A stretch of 32,386 nucleotides of DNA. Source: Ardenticatenaceae bacterium (GTDB taxonomy: Bacteria; Chloroflexota; Anaerolineae; Promineifilales; Promineifilaceae). Position 1 is the first letter of the stretch, and each line of letters starts with the position of its first letter. Location: the NCBI GenBank assembly GCA_030065875.1, contig JASJCR010000098.1, forward strand, positions 1-32,386, read 5' to 3'. Positions 7,816 to 13,336 of this stretch are shown here, piece by piece. The notes under the pieces are model-generated. The model saw only the letters and a list, made by a program, of their open reading frames with translations. It did not search any database and was not told the DNA's origin. The translations under genes were made by a program, and so were the position numbers.

Positions 7816-8802
7816 CTATTCCCGCCACAGATCGGCGATGGCCTCTTCGCCATCCGTCACGTTGGAAAACACGCTAAACGTAATTTCTTTGTCCGGCCAA
7901 TAGCACGATTGAAATCCCACACCAGCATCACCACCCACAATTGAATACCGAAGCGGGTTGAATTTTTGATAGACGCCGCAGCCGTAGCCGCTCTGATCGT
8001 TAAAATGAACGTGGGTTTCTAAAAAGCGATCGGTTACCTGGGGAGACAGAATTTTATAAGAGAAAAGAGCTTCCCAAAACGATCGGATGTCGGCCGTTGT
8101 CGTAAACATGCCGCCATCTCCGCCACCGCGAAGGGGCAGGTTGTAAACATTGGTGGTTTGCCGATCCAGGAGATAGCCGTTGGCCGTGTTTTGAGGCAGG
8201 TTATTCATAGCAAAGAAGCCGGAATCAGACATGCCGGCCGGGTTGAGCACCTGGGTTTGAATAAAATCGCGATAAAGCATCCCCGAAATTTTTTCAATCA
8301 GGATACCTAAAAACACGTACCCGCCGTTGGAGTAAGCATACCGCTCATTTGGGGCAAACTTCATCTGCTGATTTTCAAACAGGGGCATATAATCAGACGG
8401 CGTTTCCAGCTGATACCACGGTATTTCGACAAAAAAGTTGTCAAAGTCGCGGATCAGTTCTTCGTCGTAGTAATCGAATATCCCGGACGTATGGGTCAGC
8501 AAATTCAGGATGGTGGCCTTGGGATCGATAAAATGATTGAAGCGATCGTCAAGCTCTCCGACAGCGGTGTCGAAGGATAGCTTTCCCTGCTCGATTAACT
8601 GGCCAATGCCCAGGGCGGTAAAAAATTTGGTGCCAGAGGCGATGCCAAATCTCGTATCTGTTTGGTTTGGCAGCTTATTTTGTACATCTCGATATCCAAA
8701 AGCGGCGCTGTAAATCGCTTCGCTTTCCCGAAAAATCGATACCACACCAGAAAATTGGATTTTGGCGGCCGTTTCCTCAATTTTTTGCAGTAATGTCTTC
8801 AT
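7816..8802 (-). CDS. Beta-lactamase-fold serine hydrolase
   Basis: This is a second class C beta-lactamase-like hydrolase, 328 residues, shorter than the one at 3338-4792 and lacking its C-terminal domain. Catalytic motifs are Ser56-Gly-Thr-Lys59 (FGIASGTKFFTALGIGQL) and Tyr157-Ser-Asn159 (ERYAYSNGGYVFLG). The usual HxG/KTG motif is replaced by GGDAGVGF near residue 293, so the third site is degenerate. No signal peptide is visible. The start is the ATG at 8800-8802 with AAGGCG just before it. That ribosome-binding site lies right after the U-tract of the terminator of the preceding gene, which is an odd layout. It is followed directly by the GNAT gene, suggesting a two-gene unit. The substrate is unknown. 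Confidence 0.87.
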   Translation of the reverse strand: MKTLLQKIEETAAKIQFSGVVSIFRESEAIYSAAFGYRDVQNKLPNQTDTRFGIASGTKFFTALGIGQLIEQGKLSFDTAVGELDDRFNHFIDPKATILNLLTHTSGIFDYYDEELIRDFDNFFVEIPWYQLETPSDYMPLFENQQMKFAPNERYAYSNGGYVFLGILIEKISGMLYRDFIQTQVLNPAGMSDSGFFAMNNLPQNTANGYLLDRQTTNVYNLPLRGGGDGGMFTTTADIRSFWEALFSYKILSPQVTDRFLETHVHFNDQSGYGCGVYQKFNPLRYSIVGGDAGVGFQSCYWPDKEITFSVFSNVTDGEEAIADLWRE

Positions 8803-8815
8803 CGCCTTATTTTAC

Positions 8816-8852
8816 AAAAAAACACCGCAGGGAGTATTGACTTCCTGCGGTG
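8816..8852 (-). terminator. Rho-independent terminator
   Basis: On the minus strand CACCGCAGG and CCTGCGGTG form a perfect 9-bp stem (8844-8852 with 8823-8831) around a 12-nt loop, followed at once by seven U residues (8822-8816). It lies 11 nt beyond the stop codon of the small membrane protein gene. Its end is only 13 nt before the start codon of the serine hydrolase, so it could also act as an attenuator for that gene. Confidence 0.85.
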
Positions 8853-8863
8853 GTTTGGTTTGG

Positions 8864-9244
8864 CTAAGTGCGCAGGTTGAGCATCAGATAGAGGGTGATG
8901 CCGGTGGTGAGCACGGCCAGGTAGGGGAGAATATGATGGATTGTGTTAAAAATCGCCGGCATCGGCTGCGGGATGCTGATCAGAGCACCGGAAACAAACA
9001 GTCCGATAATAAAGATGGCGGATACGATGGCGGCCGTTAATTCAGCTGCGCTCAGGGCGGCCGCCTGGTTAGTACGATAGAGCATCATAAAAAACATGAC
9101 CAGCCCGGCCAGGGCAACCAGCTTGTGGACGGTGAAGATGCCGGTGCTGTATGGTTTGCCACCGCGCGTCAGCCAGAAGCCGAACACGAAGAGAATCAAG
9201 TAAATAACCCCACTACCTATGAGGTGTAATCGGTTTACGATCAT
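8864..9244 (-). CDS. Small four-helix integral membrane protein of unknown function
   Basis: The 126-residue product has four predicted membrane helices. They lie at about 6-25 (LHLIGSGVIYLILFVFGFWL), 39-57 (HKLVALAGLVMFFMMLY), 69-91 (AAIVSAIFIIGLFVSGALI) and 105-123 (LPYLAVLTTGITLYLMLNL). Histidines sit at or near helix ends (His7, His40 and the His-His pair near 102), an arrangement seen in small haem-binding or cytochrome b561-like membrane proteins, but I do not recognise a specific family. An excellent ribosome-binding site, AGGAGG, lies 5 nt before the ATG at 9242-9244. It sits 97 bp downstream of the tetR gene on the same strand and could be a target or co-transcribed partner. A strong terminator follows. 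Confidence 0.72.
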   Translation of the reverse strand: MIVNRLHLIGSGVIYLILFVFGFWLTRGGKPYSTGIFTVHKLVALAGLVMFFMMLYRTNQAAALSAAELTAAIVSAIFIIGLFVSGALISIPQPMPAIFNTIHHILPYLAVLTTGITLYLMLNLRT

Positions 9245-9326
9245 GTGTGCCTCCTGAATTGAGTAAAAGATAAATTTAGTGATTCACAGTACAAAATTTC
9301 TATCCCGATTGGAGCTCAGTGATAAC

Positions 9327-9354
9327 CTGTGAAAATCCGCGTTAATCCGTGGCT
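9327..9354 (+). repeat. Copy A of the TCCGTGTTAATCCGTGG intergenic repeat
   Basis: The core here reads AAAATCCGCGTTAATCCGTG followed by GCT. It matches copies at 21328-21355 and 23826-23899. It overlaps the 3' end of the tetR gene: the repeat supplies the stop codon and about the last four codons (KATD) of that protein. Confidence 0.75.
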
Positions 9355-9935
9355 TTCTCTTTTTGAATACCACCCCAGAAAATGTCAAACCCCTGCTGGA
9401 TGTATGCATTCTGTTGTTTCATATCGGGTTGTTCGAGACATAAATTCACCACGGCAGCAACGCCATGATAAATGAAGCCGCCGATCAACTCCGGTGAATA
9501 TGGCTTGATCTTCCCCTCGGCCAGACCTTTTTCGATGGCCGCGTAATAATAAGAAAGGTGCGTTTCCGTTTGCCGAATAATTTCTTCATCCACCAGTTTA
9601 GAATCCCGTTCCTGGTGGACAAAGCGATAGGCATCGCGATTGGTCAAAAACCAGCGAATGGATCCTTCCCAGATAGCGGCAAACGACTCTTGGGCGGAAG
9701 CGTCCGGATCAAGCAGCCGGTTAACATAGGTTGACTGCTCGGTGCTGATTTTTAACACCAGTTCGTCAATCAAATTTTGCTTGGTGGGGAAGTAGAGAAA
9801 CAGAGTTCCAGCGGCGGTGCCGGCCTCGCGGCTGATGGCCGCAGTTGAGGTGTGCTGAACACCGTGGGCGGCAAACAGCTTAAGGGCAGCCTGTAAATAA
9901 TTTTCCCTTTTTTCCGGGCTGAGCTTTCGAGCCAT
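9342..9935 (-). CDS. TetR/AcrR-family transcriptional regulator
   Basis: This is a homodimeric repressor with an N-terminal helix-turn-helix and a ligand-binding C-terminal domain. Residues 9-56 form the HTH: ENYLQAALKLFAAHGVQHTS, then TAAISREAGTAAGTLFLYFPTKQNLIDELV, where GTLFLYFPTK is the typical TetR recognition-helix end. Residues 60-197 are helical and diverge from named groups. The length of 197 is normal. Its probable operator is the 30-bp palindrome at 9957-9986, starting 22 bp before the ATG, so autorepression is likely. Likely targets are itself and perhaps the downstream small membrane protein gene. The last residues (EKATD) are encoded inside a dispersed repeat, suggesting the original stop codon was replaced when the repeat arrived. 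Confidence 0.93.
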   Translation of the reverse strand: MARKLSPEKRENYLQAALKLFAAHGVQHTSTAAISREAGTAAGTLFLYFPTKQNLIDELVLKISTEQSTYVNRLLDPDASAQESFAAIWEGSIRWFLTNRDAYRFVHQERDSKLVDEEIIRQTETHLSYYYAAIEKGLAEGKIKPYSPELIGGFIYHGVAAVVNLCLEQPDMKQQNAYIQQGFDIFWGGIQKEKATD

Positions 9936-9956
9936 TTTTCCTTTCCCTATAAAATT

Positions 9957-9986
9957 CTATAATGAGTGAGCACTCACTCATTATAG
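9957..9986. promoter_or_regulatory. TetR operator-like palindrome
   Basis: CTATAATGAGTGAG and CTCACTCATTATAG are perfect 14-bp inverted arms separated by CA. TGAGTGA/TCACTCA half-sites are typical of AcrR/TetR-type operators. The left arm contains TATAAT in one direction and ATTATA in the other, so bound repressor would cover a -10 region for the minus-strand tetR gene, whose start is 22 bp away. Confidence 0.8.
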
Positions 9987-10050
9987 AAGAAAAATTTTTT
10001 CCTGTCAAGATGCCGCTTTTAAATTGGTGGGGGAGTGATCGCTTGGATCC

Positions 10051-10800
10051 TCAATAAAGACGTCCCCCAGACCCGCGCAGCATCTGGTAACTTTGAAAGG
10101 CCAATATGCCAAACAGCAGGGCGATGTAAATAGAACCCATCAACACCAGACCGGCCACAGCCATCAATGCTCCGGCAATAACCGATACCCACAACGAGTT
10201 GCGCATTCCGTTCCAGGGATCAGCACTGCTCAAAATGTGCCGAGCAATTTGGCCTCCATCAAGCGGAAAAACAGGCACCAGGTTGATCAACCCCCAAAAG
10301 ACGTTGACCCACAAAAACAGCCGAATCGCCCCATTGATCAGTGAACCACCACCGGGCAGAAACGCATTGGGAACGGGAATAAACCCCAGCAGCCAGCCCG
10401 TTGAGATCAAGCCGCCAAAGACAGCGACGACGGCCAAAATCAACCCGGCCAGTAAGAATCCGGCCAGCGGTCCCGCAAAAGAGATAAACACCTGTTGGGC
10501 AGGGGAGAGATCTCCGCGACCCCGGCGCGAAAAAGTGGGTATGGCCAGACCACCAAACCCGTGGAGGACGATATAAGAGTCAACTCCATAGAGGCGCATG
10601 GCCAATGAGTGACCCAGCTCGTGAATGAGGATGGATACAAACACGGCGATGACCCAAATCAACAGCAGGGGAATCGTTCCGGTGGAGGTACCAAACAAAA
10701 TGGCAATGATCCAAAAAAGAGGATGAACGCGAATGGAAAACCCAAACAGCGTGAAATTTAAATCATATCGAGTGGGCGGTGGAGCTTGAAAAAATGACAT
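10051..10800 (-). CDS. M50-family (site-2 protease type) membrane zinc metalloprotease
   Basis: This is an intramembrane zinc protease, of the kind that cleaves membrane-bound regulators such as anti-sigma factors. The zinc motif is His60-Glu61-x-x-His64 in ILIHELGHSLAMRLYG within the second or third membrane helix. The second conserved motif is NLVPVFPLDGGQI, whose Asp181 is the third zinc ligand. About six hydrophobic segments are visible, at 25-60, 100-130, 134-146, 157-178, 200-222 and 223-240. No CBS or PDZ domain is present, so this is the minimal form of 249 residues. The start is the ATG at 10798-10800, without a clear Shine-Dalgarno. The substrate is not evident; it lies between tetR and the surface-protein pair but on the opposite strand to the latter. 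Confidence 0.92.
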   Translation of the reverse strand: MSFFQAPPPTRYDLNFTLFGFSIRVHPLFWIIAILFGTSTGTIPLLLIWVIAVFVSILIHELGHSLAMRLYGVDSYIVLHGFGGLAIPTFSRRGRGDLSPAQQVFISFAGPLAGFLLAGLILAVVAVFGGLISTGWLLGFIPVPNAFLPGGGSLINGAIRLFLWVNVFWGLINLVPVFPLDGGQIARHILSSADPWNGMRNSLWVSVIAGALMAVAGLVLMGSIYIALLFGILAFQSYQMLRGSGGRLY

Positions 10801-11171
10801 AGTAAAACTTCTTTATTTTTGTGGAGAACCCACGACAAAAATGTTATTTGCGTGAAAATCACCTTAAATACGTACCAAAGTCGCATTATTTTTAAATTGT
10901 ATTCACGAACTTTTAACTTATTTCGGGACCCTGGTTGTATTTTCAGACCATAAGAAATGAGTTTAGACTGGTGACAACAACGTATTACGCCTTAATTCCT
11001 TTCAAGGCGGAAAAGCTATCAAAAAATCAATTAAATAGTAACCGCTTTTGCCGCGCCGGTAATCGTTTGAGTGGGGCCGATTACACCCTCATCAAAAATG
11101 GGGAAGGTGTGACCTGGGCAGCGGCACGCGATATTAACCGTTTTAACGACAGGTTAAGAAAGGAATTCATC
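10801..11171 (+). other. Long leader/intergenic region with stem-loops before the first GEVED protein gene
   Basis: The divergent gap holds an AT-rich part (10801-10950) and a mixed-composition part with several possible hairpins in the plus-strand transcript. GCCTT/AAGGC pair at 10989-11008. GCGGAAAAGC (11007-11016) can pair with GCTTTTGCCGC (11044-11054) with one bulged G. GTAATCG/CGATTAC pair at 11059-11084. CCTCAT/ATGGGG pair inside ACACC/GGTGT at 11083-11110. The region is also an open frame from a TTG at 10935 continuous with the gene, but its codons look unlike the protein and a ribosome-binding site precedes the internal ATG at 11172. It does not match any riboswitch consensus I can recall. 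Confidence 0.35.
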
Positions 11172-13043
11172 ATGAAAACATCGTCGCCTTTTAATTCCTC
11201 ACTTTTCCAATTTGTGAGAAACTCATTTTCCGGCCGCTGGCCGCTCCTAACGCTTGTGTTGCTGCTGCTGTTATTTATCGGCCAAACCTGGAACGCACCG
11301 GCCGCTGCCGCCGCACCGGCGGCCATTACGAAGGTTAGCCCAATTCAAGAATGCGTGATTGTGGTCAGTGAGGCCGGTTTGGGCGCTACGGTCACCGATG
11401 CGGATTGGATCGCTGTCCTTGGATATCAACTAAGCAATTATTCCACCGGTGACTCCCTCACCTTGCCGCACGGTTCCAATAATGAGGTTAAAGTTGGCAA
11501 CACCGACGTGACCAGCGATCCAAGCAAATTTTTTAACGCCCAGCAGTCACCCACTCAATTTAAACATCCGGTGGCGATGCACTCTTCCTGGCCGGAGTTT
11601 AGCAGCGGCTACACTTTGTATCGCGAGCAGCGCAGCGGGTTCTGGACCGCTCCAGACGCCACAATGGTAAAAGCCAATACCGGTCAAAACGTCAAGTGGA
11701 AAATTAAAGCCGGCAGCTCACAGCAGAAAGTGGTCAACTCTCCTGGCAGCACCACTCAGCGCTGCAGCTATCACGTCTTTTTGGAAAAAACGTGGGACGG
11801 CAGCAAAACGCCACCGGCCGAGCTCAATAAAACCAACTATCGACTGCGCCTAAACAGCGAAATTGCCACCGTGGAATGTCGCTACCAGGATCTGCAGCGT
11901 GACGCCAGCGGCTTTCACGGCCCCACCGCCGTGTGGGGGGCGAATGGGAATACACTTAACTGTTTCTATGATACCGATTCAACGCGCCACACCGGGTGGA
12001 ATTTTTCCACCGATGAATTTGGCGCCTGGGTGCCGGTGGGCTTTACTTACGACATTGTTGAAGAAAACGCCCCGGCCGGCTGGACGGCCGACGGGGTAGA
12101 CACCGGCTTCACCAACAACCACGGCATTTTTAACTTTGGGGCAGCGGAAAAACAGCATTCACAACACGGCTTTTATCCCGGTTATGAGGGATGGGCAGCT
12201 TCTGATGGCACCACTTATGGCAACCCGCGCCCCGGATACAGCAAATTTGGCGATACCTCCGGCAAATGGACCCTGCATACCAGCGCCAGCACCTCCAGCC
12301 GCGATTGGGGTGATTTGCCCGAAAGCGGATTTTCCTTCGCCACCGAAGCGGCCAGCGGCGGGGCGGCGCACAACATCAGCGGCCCGTATCTGGGTAGCTG
12401 CGTTGATGGGGAGTCAAGCGGTTTTCCATCGATCAATGCTGATGGGGAAGACGTGGCGGCCAGCAATACCTCTGGAACGACCGGCAGCTGTTCGACCGCA
12501 AATGATGACGAAGACGGCGTATCTCGAACCGGCAACTGGAGCGACGGCACCGGTGATTTGCTGGTTGAGGCCAGCGGGGCTGCCTGTCTGAACGTGTGGC
12601 TCGATTTTACCAATGGGTCAACGGCCGGTTCTGACGGCGACTTTGACGACACCATGAGCGGCATCGACGAGCACGTCGTGGAAAACCAGGTGATAACCAC
12701 CGGCACCAGCCCCATCTCGTTTGCCCTGCCTGCGGGCGTAGCCGATAACGGCACCTTTTATCTGCGGGCCCGCCTGACCGCTCAGGACAGTGGCGGAGGC
12801 TGTAGTGGGGCGGAGGCGTACGGCGGCACGGCCGCGTCGGCCGGGCTGGCCACTAGCGGGGAAGTAGAAGATTATCAATTTGCCTTCTCCCCGACGGCCG
12901 TGACCCTCAACGGAGTCAGCATCGCCGCTACCAATACCGGTTATGTGTGGGTGCTCTTTTTTAGCGTGCTGGTCCTGTGCTGGGTGTCGATCGTGACCTT
13001 TAAGCATTGGCTCGCCCGTGAACCGGTCGTTGTAGACGAATAG
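11172..13043 (+). CDS. Exported GEVED-domain surface protein with C-terminal membrane anchor
   Basis: This is a 623-residue exported protein. The ATG at 11172 is chosen because AGGA sits 7 nt upstream and the product then starts with a signal peptide: basic start, hydrophobic core LLTLVLLLLLFIGQTW, and an alanine-rich cleavage zone near residue 48. Residues 50-370 are an unrecognised region rich in aromatic and polar residues with scattered Cys. Residues 378-567 are a GEVED module: it starts with DWGDLPES, carries acidic calcium-site-like stretches (NDDEDGV, DGDFDD) and ends SGEVEDY. Then comes SPTAVTL, a membrane helix at about 591-612 (YVWVLFFSVLVLCWVSIVTF) and a short tail. The module closely matches residues 707-905 of the next gene. 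It is probably a cell-surface adhesion or matrix protein, by domain only. A strong terminator follows. Confidence 0.82.
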   Translation: MKTSSPFNSSLFQFVRNSFSGRWPLLTLVLLLLLFIGQTWNAPAAAAAPAAITKVSPIQECVIVVSEAGLGATVTDADWIAVLGYQLSNYSTGDSLTLPHGSNNEVKVGNTDVTSDPSKFFNAQQSPTQFKHPVAMHSSWPEFSSGYTLYREQRSGFWTAPDATMVKANTGQNVKWKIKAGSSQQKVVNSPGSTTQRCSYHVFLEKTWDGSKTPPAELNKTNYRLRLNSEIATVECRYQDLQRDASGFHGPTAVWGANGNTLNCFYDTDSTRHTGWNFSTDEFGAWVPVGFTYDIVEENAPAGWTADGVDTGFTNNHGIFNFGAAEKQHSQHGFYPGYEGWAASDGTTYGNPRPGYSKFGDTSGKWTLHTSASTSSRDWGDLPESGFSFATEAASGGAAHNISGPYLGSCVDGESSGFPSINADGEDVAASNTSGTTGSCSTANDDEDGVSRTGNWSDGTGDLLVEASGAACLNVWLDFTNGSTAGSDGDFDDTMSGIDEHVVENQVITTGTSPISFALPAGVADNGTFYLRARLTAQDSGGGCSGAEAYGGTAASAGLATSGEVEDYQFAFSPTAVTLNGVSIAATNTGYVWVLFFSVLVLCWVSIVTFKHWLAREPVVVDE

Positions 13044-13068
13044 GTCTTATCTAAAGCAAATCCTACTG

Positions 13069-13103
13069 GTGGAATCAAATTCTTTATTGATTCCACTTTT
13101 TTT
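13069..13103 (+). terminator. Rho-independent terminator
   Basis: GTGGAATCAA (13069-13078) and TTGATTCCAC (13087-13096) form a perfect 10-bp stem around an 8-nt loop, followed by seven U residues. It lies 25 nt after the stop codon of the first GEVED protein gene and separates it transcriptionally from the second. Confidence 0.92.
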
Positions 13104-13147
13104 ATAACCGTATTCTAACCACAACTGGGACCAAAGTAATCTAAACA

Positions 13148-13214
13148 AATCTTAAGAAGGCCGTAAGATTTAAAAAGATATGGCGAGGTTAGTTGAGCTT
13201 TTCTTCGACTCCTC
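13148..13214 (+). other. Possible structured leader before the second GEVED protein gene
   Basis: Two hairpins can form in the plus-strand RNA between the terminator and the next start. AATCTTA/TAAGATT pair around a 9-nt loop at 13148-13170. The other has GAGG/CCTC outside AGTTGA/TCGACT at 13184-13214. The rest of the 293-bp gap is AT-rich. No known RNA family is recognised and the stems are short, so they may be incidental. Confidence 0.25.
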
Positions 13215-13336
13215 ATATTTGCAAAGTCTAAGGCAAAAAAATTCACCTTTCTACAGCGCCTTTGACCATCAAAACCCCAATCTGTTCTTAAACAGACAGT
13301 AGATTGACAAATTTTTCATCTTAAAGGATTCGTTCG

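Noticed and set aside
10935..11171. N-terminal extension of the first GEVED protein from a TTG start
   Set aside because: The 79 extra residues have no domain or signal-peptide character. A good ribosome-binding site and a classic signal peptide begin at the ATG at 11172.
10985..11171. Known riboswitch (c-di-GMP, cobalamin or ZTP type)
   Set aside because: Short matches such as CCTGGGCA were considered, but none of the remaining conserved core of these families is present.
13304..13326. TTGACA as a -35 box for the second GEVED gene
   Set aside because: It lies only about 30 nt from the start codon, so a -10 box at normal spacing would fall on the ribosome-binding site.
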